From contig NC_083370.1 in assembly GCF_029542785.1 (NCBI RefSeq), forward strand, positions 1-64,000: 64,000 bases of DNA, given 5' to 3'. The notes under the pieces were generated by a model. That model saw only the letters and a program-made list of their open reading frames with translations. It searched no databases and was not told where the DNA came from. The translations under genes and the position numbers were made by a program. Positions 29,513 through 38,392 of this stretch are shown piece after piece. This stretch comes from Malassezia japonica (Eukaryota; Basidiomycota; Malasseziomycetes; Malasseziales; Malasseziaceae). Each line of letters begins with the position of its first letter. The first letter of the stretch is position 1.

Positions 29513-30370
29513 ATGGTTCTTTCTCTTCGTTTGCTCTCTGCTGGCCAGAGGCCCTCGGTAACTACTGCATCGGTTCTGGTGCTCTTTGCGTTTTGTGATA
29601 TACTGATCTCTAGCGTTGACGGCGCGCCTGTGGCGCATGCCACGAGCCACGGCCACCAGCGGCACGGGCACCATACCCACGGTGGGCAGGTCGTCTCCGA
29701 GAATGCGGCGGTCATGACGCGGTCGAAGCATGCGTCGAAATCCAAGTCTGCGCCGGGCGTCATGTCCCCGCAGAACAAACTGTTCCCGCTGATGATCGTG
29801 GTCATTGTTCTCGCTTGCCTGATCGGCACGGCCTCGCTTGCGCTGCTGGCACGGTGCCTTTTGCGCCGCAAGCCGGGCCAGGACGAGCCGGAGGAGGCGA
29901 TGCCTGAGAAGCGCGAGGCGACGCTGCGCCACGCACAGTCGTACGAGTCGAATGCGACCCTGTTCGACCCCGACTTCTCCGAGAAGCCCAAGGTGCCGCT
30001 CGCGCGCCCGGTCATGTCGAGCGTCTCGCGCGGGACACACGGCCGCTTCGGCTCGATGAGCTCGATGGCGCTCTTTGACCCCGACTACCGCGTCGCTCCA
30101 GGCGTGCCGGACAAGTGCGAGCACACCGCCGAGCTGCGCGAAAAGGTCATGCAGTCACGCGCATCGAACTACAGCACCGACTCGGGATCGACTGTCTACT
30201 CTATGCATGCTCAGGTTACGCCGGAAGAGGCCGCGAGCGTGCGCCAAAACGACCTTGGCGAGCCGTGCCTCACGCGGGGGGCGCAGGGATGGAACATCCA
30301 CGCCGAGCACGAGATGGACGGCATCGAGGACGTCTCGCTCGACGGACCGCCCCGCCCGGTGAGGGCCTAA
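29513..30370 (+). CDS. Single-pass membrane protein with signal peptide, unknown function
   Basis: The 285-residue product has an N-terminal hydrophobic segment (ASVLVLFAFCDILISSVDGAP), a His-rich extracellular stretch (HATSHGHQRHGHHTHGG), and one strong transmembrane helix (LFPLMIVVIVLACLIGTASLALL, about residues 91-113, written here in two parts of the same helix). A basic stop-transfer RRK and a cytosolic tail of about 165 residues follow. The tail repeats an SSMALFDPDYRVAPG / NATLFDPDFSEKPK unit. It has no recognised enzyme domain. The layout resembles fungal cell-surface sensors or septum-associated Ser-rich membrane proteins, but I cannot place it. It is intronless, with a CT-rich tract (CTCTCTCTCTCTC) upstream at about 29423-29436. 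Confidence 0.75.
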   Translation: MVLSLRLLSAGQRPSVTTASVLVLFAFCDILISSVDGAPVAHATSHGHQRHGHHTHGGQVVSENAAVMTRSKHASKSKSAPGVMSPQNKLFPLMIVVIVLACLIGTASLALLARCLLRRKPGQDEPEEAMPEKREATLRHAQSYESNATLFDPDFSEKPKVPLARPVMSSVSRGTHGRFGSMSSMALFDPDYRVAPGVPDKCEHTAELREKVMQSRASNYSTDSGSTVYSMHAQVTPEEAASVRQNDLGEPCLTRGAQGWNIHAEHEMDGIEDVSLDGPPRPVRA

Positions 30371-30478
30371 TCTGACTCATGAGCATGTACACTAGTTGGT
30401 AGTTTATTCGAGGTTCGCTAGGATAGAATAATCCACACGGTTTCACCCCTCACGCCAAGCAGGCACAAGCCCGATTAG

Positions 30479-30484
30479 CACGTG
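30479..30484. promoter_or_regulatory. CACGTGA box upstream of verprolin
   Basis: CACGTGA lies 40 bp before the verprolin start codon at 30524. It is one of a recurring set at similar distances in this window. Confidence 0.4.
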
Positions 30485-30523
30485 ATGCTACGGGCTGCGT
30501 GCTGCTTCCTGCCTTGTCTCGGT

Positions 30524-31835
30524 ATGGACTCCGCACTTCAGGATGCGATCCGTAAGGGCAAGTCCCTGAAAAGTACGTGGATTGGCTATTCAGCTAACCA
30601 CAGAGGTAGAGACTGTGGATAAGTCCGCGCCGGCCGTCGCTGGCAACGTAAATGGATCTTCGGGCGGCGGATCGGGCGGAGGTCGCCCGGCCTTGGCCAG
30701 TGCGCCGCCCCCGCCCCCAGCCGGAGGACCGGCGGGGCTGGGCGATATCTTTGCAGGGGGTATGCCGAAACTCCGCTCGACATCGGGAGGAGCGAAAACC
30801 ACTGGAGCTCCACGTACGTTGCATGGTCTGACCACAGCAGCCGCACGGCCGCCGCCCCCGCCAGGTGCACGCACAGCGCCCGGAGCACCAAGGCCTCCGG
30901 CGCCGCCAGCTCCGTCGCACGGCGCGCCGCGCCCGCCCGCGCCCAAGCCGCCAGCACCAAAGCCGGCCGGTGACAAGCCCAAGCCACCTCCGCCTGTTGC
31001 GCCGCGCGCGAAGCCCGCAGCCCTGTCGAGCACGCCCCGCCCGAAGCCGCCAGCACCGCCAGCGCCGCCGGGTGCTGCTGCGCGGCCTCCGCGTGCGCCG
31101 CCAGCGCCTCCCGCGCCGCCGGCACCTTCTGCACCCGCACCGCCGGCACCACCGGCTCCTGCGTCGCAAGCCAGCGGCGCACCTCCGCCGCCACGCTCGC
31201 GGCCGCCGCCGCCGCCTTCAATGCCTACGCGTGCAGCGCCGCCGCGCCCGCCGCAGAGTGCGCCGCCAGCTCCTCCTGCTCCCACGGCCTCGGCAGCACC
31301 TCCTGCGACACCTCCTGCAGCACCTCCTGCACCTCCTGCACCTCCTGCACCTCCTGCGGCTCCTGCGGCACCTCCTGTGGCACCCCCCGCACCTCCTGCG
31401 GCACCCCCCGCACCTCCTGCGGCGCCTCCGGCCCCCCCAGCCGCTTCGCCCGCTCCTGCCTTTACGAGCTCCTACTCGTCTGCGGCGCCTGCCCTCCCTG
31501 ATGCGCTGGTTGCCGGCCGCCGCGACCCTGTGACGGCGACGCTGCCTGTGCGTTCTACCGATCCGCCCAGCAGCACGCTGAGCGCGATGCCGCCGCCCCC
31601 CCGCGCCTCCCCCGCGCCCTCGAGCTATTCGAGTTTCCCCAATGGAGGCGCGCCGACTTCGCGCAGTACGTTCCCCCCCGCTAATGCAGTTCCCTCTCCT
31701 CCCCCGCAGTCAGGTTCGTGGACGTTCCCCTCGTCGTCAGCCTTTCCGCCCCCCCGGTCGTTCCCCCGTACGGCGCATCAATACCCCAGCGGAGCGTCTA
31801 AAGGAAGCAGCTTCGACATGCGGTCTATGCAGTAA
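30524..31835 (+). CDS. VRP1: Verprolin / WIP-like actin regulator
   Basis: Exons 30524-30572 and 30604-31835 are joined by a 31-nt intron; the product is 426 residues. The WH2 actin-binding motif spans the splice: LQDAIRKGKSLKKVETVDKS. The middle is an extreme proline/alanine-rich region with many PAPPAPPAPP and PPPPRSRPPPPP runs able to bind profilin and SH3 domains. Near the C-terminus GSWTFPSSSAFPPPRSF matches the WASP-binding element of verprolin and WIP. The protein links Las17/WASP to actin patches and endocytosis. The first exon is outside the long frame and was found from the GTACGTGG donor and the CTAACCACAG acceptor. Confidence 0.9.
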
Positions 31836-31836
31836 A

Positions 31837-31954
31837 GATCGAAACGAAATATAGACAATTTATCAACAAGGGGGCGTGCTCAGCACGTTTCAGTGCGGTC
31901 AACGCAACAACGATCGAAACAGAATATAGACAACCATAGCAGTGTGCTCAGCAC
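31837..31954. repeat. Short direct duplication in the 3' region of VRP1 and the small secreted gene
   Basis: Two related units share GATCGAAAC, then AATATAGACAA, then the imperfect palindrome GTGCTCAGCAC (units 31837-31886 and 31912-31954). The second unit ends exactly at the stop codon of the minus-strand small secreted gene. The units differ in spacing (39 versus 32 bp between the elements). Confidence 0.65.
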
Positions 31955-32268
31955 TTACGCCGGCGCAGCCTTGACGCCGTCGGTGGGCGCGGCCTGGGGC
32001 GGGGGAGCGCTGTGGGCCTGGCCGTTGATGCTGCCGAGCCAGGCGGTCGCCCAGCTGTTGGCCTGGCTCAGGACCGAGGAGTCGCCGCTCGGGGCGTACT
32101 GGGTGGCGTAGCTGTTGGCTGCCTTGAGGGCGCCGCTGGCATCGCCGGCCCAGCTGGGCTCAGCACGCTTACGGATGGCTGTTTTAGCGATTTTTACGTA
32201 CGATCAGCGTTCGCGGTGGTGGCGATAGCCGCGACGATAGCAGACACGAACAGGGTGCGGAAGTACAT
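31955..32268 (-). CDS. Small secreted Ala/Ser-rich protein (two exons), unknown function
   Basis: Exons 32268-32202 and 32178-31955 are joined by a 23-nt intron (GTACGTAAAAATCGCTAAAA then CAG); the product is 96 residues. It has no long open frame and would be missed without splicing. Exon 1 encodes an ideal signal peptide (MYFRTLFVSAIVAAIATTA, cleavage near ANA-D). After a dibasic RKR, a Kex2-like site, the mature part is AEPSWAGDASGALKAANSYA followed by a stretch containing two NSWA/NSYA units and an Ala/Pro-rich end. Codon use is as in neighbouring genes. I do not recognise the family; a secreted peptide precursor is one possibility. Confidence 0.7.
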
Positions 32269-32510
32269 GGTGTGGGAAGTGAAAAATGGGGAGAATGGGC
32301 AGAGCTGCCAGGGGCTAAGCCTCAAGGCTTGCGTGACATGTTAGCCGATGCGTGCCGCACGGGAATTGGCGTCACTCCACCGATGATTTGTCAGCAGCCT
32401 AATGAGGTCGGAAAAGAGGTTGGGAACACGACTTCTTTCACTCGTCCTTGCTGCGCGGTTCTTTGCAGAGGACTGCTGGTACTGTCCAGTCTTTCCTATT
32501 GAATTTTCTA

Positions 32511-33437
32511 ATGGCGTCTGAGCCATCGTCTCAGCCCGAAGGGGCGACTGCTACTGTTCCTGGTGCGGGCCAGAGTGCACTGCCCGCCGAGCCGCTTGCC
32601 TCGTCGCAGGCTGCGCTGGCCACCGCGCTCGAGGAGCACAAGGAGGAGCCAAGCACGACAGAGGCATCTGCCGAGAAATCGGACGACGGCGAGGTGCGCA
32701 CCGTCTTCCAGGACCCTGTGAACTTTAATGTGAAGCACCCGCTGTACAATTCGTGGACGCTGTGGTTCGACAACCCCCTGCACAAAGGCTCGTCCAGCGC
32801 CAAGGAGCGCCGTGAGAGCTGGGGCGCGAATCTGAACCAGGTCGGCAAGCTCAACAGCGTGGAGGAGTTCTGGGGCCTGTACAACAACATTGTCCCCCCC
32901 TCGAACCTGCCGCAGAGTGCCAACTTTTACCTGTTCAAGGAAGGCATCCAGCCGGCGTGGGAAGATCCTGCGAACGGCAACGGCGGCAAATGGAGTGTGC
33001 AGCTTCCGCGTGAGAAGCACCGGAGCCAGATTGATAAGCTGTGGCTTTATACCGTACGTTGCAGCATGGCTAACAGTTAGATGCTCTCGGCCATCGGCGA
33101 GACGCTCGAGACGCCCGCGGCAGACAAGCGGCCGCCGCCCTCCTCGCAGGAGGAGATGGTGACCGGCGTGATTCTCCAGGCGCGCTCCAACTTCTACCGT
33201 ATCTCGGTGTGGACGCGCCGCGCGGACGAGTGGGACGTGGAAGTCCCCGAGGGCGAGGAGCCGTCCGAGTCGGTCCAGGTCGGCCGGCGCCTCAAGGACA
33301 TTGGTCGATTCCTCAAGACCGACGTGTTGGGATACCCACTGGACGCCAAGGTCGGAGGCGGCTTCTCGTCCGAGGTTGAGTTCCAGAGCCACAAGGACAG
33401 CGAAAAGAAGCGTGGCAAGCGGACGCTTGTCAACTAA
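32511..33437 (+). CDS. CDC33: Translation initiation factor eIF4E
   Basis: Exons 32511-33053 and 33081-33437 are joined by a 27-nt intron; the product is 299 residues. A disordered N-terminus of about 75 residues leads to the cap-binding fold: HPLYNSWTLWFDN (first cap-stacking Trp region), SVEEFWGLYNNI with the eIF4G-contact Trp, and FKEGIQPAWEDPANGNGGKW with the second cap Trp and the Glu that reads the 7-methylguanine. Exon 2 continues with VTGVILQARSNFYRISVWTR. The C-terminus is longer than in yeast. The factor binds the mRNA cap as part of eIF4F. The start at 32511 follows a plain 5' region; an upstream in-frame start is not ATG. Confidence 0.92.
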
Positions 33438-33571
33438 AGCAGTGTTCTCGTAGTCACTTTTTTTTCTCATACAAAATGCGAAGCTTGCGCGATCAACAGC
33501 ATCACGCCGATCAGGTATATATGCTACAGGAATCGCAGCGCGGCCAAGCAGCAGCTTGGCGCACACGCCAC

Positions 33572-35260
33572 TTACGAGGAGGGCGGCACCGAGTTGGGCA
33601 CCTGGGCAAGCCACGGATCCTTGAGGATCTCGTCGGTCATGCAGCGCATCTTGGGGTCCGGGCACAGCATCTTTTTCAGCAGCGGGCGGCACTCGCGTGG
33701 CGAGAGGTTCGGCAGGGGACTCGGCACCGGCGTGTTCAGGTACGAGTGCACAAACTCTTGGAACGTCGTGTCGGACATCTTGGCCACGCGCCACGGGAGC
33801 TCTTGGCACTCCATGCAGTAAAAGACCACGGCCGCGGCCCAGATGTCGACGAGGCGCGCGTCGTACTCTTTCTGCTCAAACTGCTCCGGAGCGATGTAGG
33901 GCTCCGAGCCGCAGAGGCCCTTGCTGTAGTGCGTCGACTTTTCCCAGCACATGCGGAATACGTCGCTGACGCCAAAGTCGGTGATCTTGATGTTGCCTTG
34001 GCCGTCGAGCAGCAAGTTCTCGGGCTTGATGTCGCGGTGCGCGACGCCCATCGAGTGCAGGTAGTGGATGCCCAGCAGGGTCTGCTTGAAGTAGGACTCC
34101 ATCTCGGTCTGCTTCATGCCGCCCTTCTTGATCGCAGCGTAGAGATCGCCGCCATGGCAGTACTCCATCACCTCGCACCAGTGCTGGTTCTCGTCCTGGA
34201 CCAAGTCCACGGTCTCGACAATGTTGACGTGGTGCAGCGTCGAGGAGATACAGAACTCGGACGTGAGCTTCTTGACGTATTCCTTCTCGGACTCGTTCTT
34301 GCGGCGCTTGCGGAACTCTTTGACGGCATAGAGCTTCTCGGTACTCTTGTCCCACTTGTGCGCAATGCGCACCACGGCCGTCGCACCTTTGCCGATCGCC
34401 ACACGCTCGCACGTTCCGTACTTCTTCAAGAGACTCGCCACCTCGCCAGTCGCCGGGCCGACGTGGCCGTGCGCGCTGCTCTTGGAGCTCTTCTTCTTTT
34501 CCTTCGGCGGCTTCTCCGACTTGCCCTGGCCAGATGTGGCGCTCTGGCTGCCGTCGGAGCGGTGCGAGGCCGTCGAGCCACGGCGGTTGATCATGGGGCT
34601 GTTCATGATCATGTCGCGCAGCGTCGAGCCCGCACCGCTCTTGGTCTTTTCGGGCGGGGGTGCGCCGCGTGCGCCCGCATCCCAATCCTTCAGCGCAGAG
34701 GCGGTGAGGCGGTTGCCGGATGCAATCGTCGTCGAGGAAGCATTTCCGCCCGCGGACTGCTCCAGGCCGCCAAACGAGTTGTGACGCTCGCGCGCGTGGA
34801 ACGAGGGCGTACGGCTCGGCGGCTGGCTCGAGGGCGACTTGATCTTCATCGCATCGGTCGACTCGGCAAGCACCTCGTCGTCACTGCGGCGCGTCGGGCT
34901 GCGCGACGAGTCGGTGCGGTCGTGCTGCGGTGTACGCGGCGAGTGCGGCGTCGGAGGCGTCGACGTATCGCGCTCGTGCGTGTCCTTGGAGCCGGGCAGC
35001 ATGCGGCGCAGGATGTTGCGGCCGCTACGGTCCTTTTTCTCCTCGGTCGGGGCACTGGCAGGCAGCGGCGCCGCCTGCTCCGGGGGACTCAGCACCGTCG
35101 GCGGAGCAGGGGCCGTGTCGGGACGGACAGGCGAGGGAGGGGGCATCAGAGATGTCTCCTTGTCCTTTGCGGCGGCATCCGGCGCCTCGGCAGCAGGCAT
35201 TTGCGCCACTGCGCCCAGCGACGGAGCCGTTGTCGGAGTGGATTGGGACACGTTTTGCAT
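33572..35260 (-). CDS. Ser/Thr protein kinase of the HAL4/HAL5/NPR1 group
   Basis: The 562-residue product has about 275 disordered Ser/Pro-rich residues and a C-terminal kinase domain. Key elements are the glycine loop IGKGATAVVRI, the lysine AVKEF, HRDIKPENLLL, the metal motif TDFGVSDVFR, the activation end GSEPYIAPEQF and WAAAVVFYCM. The short KGLCGSEPYIAPEQF segment and the acidic/aromatic HWCEVMEYCHGGDLY hinge are typical of the fungal group that includes Hal4/Sat4, Hal5 and Npr1. Those kinases stabilise potassium and amino-acid transporters at the plasma membrane. The frame begins upstream at 35299, but the first good Met is MQNVSQST at 35260. No intron was needed. Confidence 0.87.
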   Translation of the reverse strand: MQNVSQSTPTTAPSLGAVAQMPAAEAPDAAAKDKETSLMPPPSPVRPDTAPAPPTVLSPPEQAAPLPASAPTEEKKDRSGRNILRRMLPGSKDTHERDTSTPPTPHSPRTPQHDRTDSSRSPTRRSDDEVLAESTDAMKIKSPSSQPPSRTPSFHARERHNSFGGLEQSAGGNASSTTIASGNRLTASALKDWDAGARGAPPPEKTKSGAGSTLRDMIMNSPMINRRGSTASHRSDGSQSATSGQGKSEKPPKEKKKSSKSSAHGHVGPATGEVASLLKKYGTCERVAIGKGATAVVRIAHKWDKSTEKLYAVKEFRKRRKNESEKEYVKKLTSEFCISSTLHHVNIVETVDLVQDENQHWCEVMEYCHGGDLYAAIKKGGMKQTEMESYFKQTLLGIHYLHSMGVAHRDIKPENLLLDGQGNIKITDFGVSDVFRMCWEKSTHYSKGLCGSEPYIAPEQFEQKEYDARLVDIWAAAVVFYCMECQELPWRVAKMSDTTFQEFVHSYLNTPVPSPLPNLSPRECRPLLKKMLCPDPKMRCMTDEILKDPWLAQVPNSVPPSS

Positions 35261-35480
35261 GGTCACACAGCGGTCAGACCACGTTCTCTCGAATCGCACA
35301 GGCCAACAGAGGCCAAAACTACGCGCCTAGAACGGCGGTAGTGGTGCAGAGGGTGTGATCCTCTGGGGAAAGGTCACCGGCGTAAATGGCCCCTGTGGTG
35401 CAACTTTGCGCACAGCGAGTCTAGGCCCGCCGTGTTTCACAGACACACGCGGCGCTGCCTGCGCCACAATTTCCCGTAGG

Positions 35481-35486
35481 CACGTG
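35481..35486. promoter_or_regulatory. CACGTGA box between the kinase and HEM2
   Basis: CACGTGA lies 67 bp upstream of the HEM2 start and about 220 bp upstream of the divergent kinase gene. Confidence 0.4.
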
Positions 35487-35552
35487 ACAGAAGTCAGCGG
35501 AAGGCAGGTGGAACATGCTGCGGCTCGAGTGGAGGTTCGTGCGAACCACGCG

Positions 35553-36601
35553 ATGGCGGAGAGGTAGGTGGTGGGGGGTCTGACGCAGTACGCTGTTGCA
35601 TCCCAGCATCGCGACGCCGCTGGGCCGCGCGCTCCAGGCGCAGTCGCATGCCGTGACCAAGTCGGCGCTGATGTACCCGCGTACGTCGTGTGACTCACCC
35701 AGTCTTTATCACCGATGAGCCGGACGCCCAGGTGCCGCTCGGCGGCATGCCGAACCAGTACCGCTGGGGCGTGAACCGCCTCGAGGGATTCCTGCGGCCG
35801 CTAGTCGAGCGCGGCCTCCAGTCGGTGATTCTTTTCGGCGTGCCGGTGTGCAAGGAAAAGGACGAGACGGGCACGCTCGCTGACGACCCCGAGGGGCCGG
35901 TGATCGCGGCGATCCGCGCGATCCGCGCGACGTTCCCGAGCGTGTACGTCGCCGCGGATGTGTGTTTGTGCGAATACACCTCGCACGGCCACTGCGGCAT
36001 TGTGTACGAAGACGGCACGATGGACAATGACAAGTCGGTGGCGCGCCTCGCCGACGTCGCGGTCGCCTATGCCAAGGCGGGTGCACACTGCGTCGCCCCG
36101 AGCGACATGATGGACGGGCGCGTGGGCGCGATCCGCGACGGACTCATCAAGGCGGGTCTCCGCAGCCGCACGACGCTCATGGCATACAGCGCCAAGTTCT
36201 CGTCCAAGATGTACGGCCCGTTCCGCGAGGCGGTGGCCAGCGCGCCGAGCTACGGCGACCGCCGGTGTTACCAGCTGCCGTCGAATGCGCGCGGCCTGGC
36301 GCGCCGCGCGATCACGCGCGATGTCCAGGAGGGCGCCGACATCATCATGGTCAAGCCCGCACTGCCCTACCTTGACATTCTCAGCGATGCACGCGAGCTC
36401 GCGCCGGACTACCCACGCGCGTGCTACCAGGTGAGCGGCGAGTACGGCATGATCCACGCGGCGGCGAATGCGGGCGTCGGCAACCTGCGTGGCATGGTCG
36501 AGGAGAGCATGACGTCGATGGTCCGCGCCGGCGCGTCGCTCATCCTGACCTACTTTACGCCCGAGCTGCTTACGTGGCTGGACGAGCCGCAGCCTATGTA
36601 G
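35553..36601 (+). CDS. HEM2: Delta-aminolevulinate dehydratase (porphobilinogen synthase)
   Basis: Exons 35553-35563 (11 nt), 35589-35680 and 35703-36601 are joined by introns of 25 and 22 nt; the product is 333 residues. The first two exons supply MAESTLLHPSIATPLGRALQ and TKSALMYPLFITDEP, the conserved beginning. Zinc-binding cysteines are in DVCLCEYTSHGHCG. The two active-site lysines are in LMAYSAKFSS and IIMVKPALPYLD. The enzyme condenses two 5-aminolevulinates into porphobilinogen for heme in the cytosol. Its stop codon ends at 36601 and the stop of GPN3 on the other strand starts at 36602. Confidence 0.95.
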
Positions 36602-37519
36602 CTACGGCGCCTCCTCTTCTTCGTCCATATCCTTTGGCTCGGCCGGCTCCTCGTCCTCGCCGTACTGCACAATGTTGTCGATGCACGACAGGGCCATTGC
36701 GATGCTGTCCTCGTCGGTGAGGTCGAGCGGCAGAAACGAGACCATGCTGTAGTCCTCGATCTGAATAAGCGAAAGAAAAACGTACCAGCTGCACCACCGC
36801 ATGGTTCAGCGCTGAAAACTTGGGGTTTGTCTCGGCGTTTGCCTCGTCGGCGAGCAGCAGCGGATCGGGGTCCATGTACCGCTCCATCTCTTTGCGCTGG
36901 ATATACTTGGGGCCCTGCTTGTCGTTGTTGTGGTAGACAAGGTCCATCTTGGTCATGATATTGATATGAGGGACGTCGAGATTGATCATGGTGCTCATCG
37001 CGCTCAGCACGCCTGCAAAGTACTTGGGCTTGTCGTCCATAAAGTGTGAGTCGAGCAGGTAGGCGGCGCATACCCGAAAGTTGAACTGCTGCTGCATCAG
37101 CTGCACAAACCGTGTCATGACTGGATAGTGCGTATACAGCTCAATCTGGCCGGGGCAGTCAATGATCAGGTAGTCGTTGTCATAGTTCCCCAGCTCGTTC
37201 TCGAGCCAGTCGAGATTGTTGAGCAGGTAACTGGGTTAGCACAAAAAAAAAAACCTACTCAAAGCAGTAGATCAGACCACCGTTCGGGCCGAGATCCATC
37301 TCTTCCATTACATCCTCGAGCGAAATGAGCTCGCGCAGGTCGATCGACGGCTCGTACTCGAAGCGCTCCGCGGCAGGATCGAGATTAAAGAGGTGCACAC
37401 TCCGGCCGAGACTGTGCGCATGGCTCACGAGTGTCGAGCAGAACGTCGTCTTGCCGGCGCCGGCGGGGCCTGCGTTAGCCAGAATACACACCCGTCACCA
37501 GCACTGCGTAGCGGCCCAT
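36602..37519 (-). CDS. GPN3: GPN-loop GTPase 3
   Basis: Four exons (37519-37492, 37469-37259, 37230-36786, 36760-36602) are separated by introns of 22, 28 and 25 nt; the product is 280 residues. The Walker A ([14 protein letters not shown]) is split by intron 1. [37 protein letters not shown] with switch II, and the base-recognition NIMTKMDLV follow in order. The name-giving Gly-Pro-Asn insertion is in [12 protein letters not shown]. The acidic end (DMDEEEEAP) is usual. Gpn3 works with Npa3/Gpn1 in nuclear import and assembly of RNA polymerase II. Intron 2 contains a run of 11 T in place of a normal spacer. Confidence 0.92.
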
Positions 37520-37583
37520 GCGGGGATCGAAAAAGGACGTCGGCCTCCACAGCACGTGGCGGACTACGGTAGTGTACATAGAG

Positions 37584-38348
37584 CTACTTGATGTAACGCT
37601 GGGTGAGTAGAGAGACGTACGCTCATAAACTTTTTGTGGAACTCGGTGCCTGGGTAAGTAGAGGTGACGTACGTGTAAGATCATTGACAAAGCCGCGCTT
37701 CGACAGGTCCGTCGTGCCTGCGGCCTGGTTCCGGAAAATCAGGTCCTCGTCCCAGCGCTGCTCGGACGGTGCAGCGGCATGCGCCGTGCTGTCGCCGTGC
37801 AGCGCATTCTCGAGGTTCAATAGCGGGTTGCCCCGTGCGATCTCCTCTTCGCGCGTCATTTGGTCCTGCACCGTCTCGCGCTGTTCGCGCCGCTCCTGTT
37901 CTTCCCGGCGCTCTTGCTTGATCTTTTCGAGCTCGCGCAGGAGGGCCTCGGTATCGTCTTCCTCGTCCTCGTCCTCGTCTTCCTCGTCTTCCTCGTCTTC
38001 CTCTTCGTCGTCATCATCGTCGGCGGCTTTTTCCTTGCCTTTCGGCGCGTCTTCCTCGTCATCCGCGTCGAGGTCCTCGGCACTCCCGAGGAGCTTGCGC
38101 CGCTTCCCGTCGCTCTCTTCCTCCTCGTCGTCGTCCGCGTCCGGGTTGCGCGCCGCCTTGGCCCGTTTTTCGCCGGCAGCGAGCTCTTCTTTGAGCTCCT
38201 GCAGGGACTTGCGTTGCTGGTCGCCCGGTTTCCGGAACTTGAGCTTGGTCTGCGCAGGCAGAGAGTGCTTCGAAAACGCCTGCGACAGGTGCGCAATGTC
38301 CGACTTGCCCTTCGCCGGCTCCCACGTAGGACGGTGCGCCGACGACAT
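37584..38348 (-). CDS. CWC15: Spliceosome component Cwc15
   Basis: Exons 38348-37673, 37649-37621 (29 nt) and 37598-37584 (15 nt) are separated by introns of 23 and 22 nt; the product is 239 residues. The N-terminal SSAHRPTWEPAKG is the family signature. A long acidic middle (DDDDDEEEDEEDEEDEDEDE) and a charged helix (ELEKIKQERREEQERRE) follow. The end is restored only by splicing: FVNDLTRTEFHKKFMSRYIK. Cwc15 belongs to the Prp19/CDC5L-associated complex and stabilises the active site of the spliceosome. It is divergent from the PCI-domain gene with 44 bp between start codons. Confidence 0.92.
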
Positions 38349-38361
38349 GGTGGAGAGTTGC

Positions 38362-38367
38362 CACGTG
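38362..38367. promoter_or_regulatory. CACGTGA box in the 44-bp CWC15 / PCI-gene divergent promoter
   Basis: CACGTGA lies 13 bp from the CWC15 start and 25 bp from the start of the opposite gene, so it must serve both or fall in a 5' untranslated region. Confidence 0.45.
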
Positions 38368-38392
38368 ACACCTTGTCCTGTGCACCGTAGGG

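Noticed and set aside
31000..31450. Simple CCTCCTGCGG-type repeats as a possible mobile or CRISPR-like array
   Set aside because: They are the coding sequence of the verprolin proline-rich region and stay in frame.
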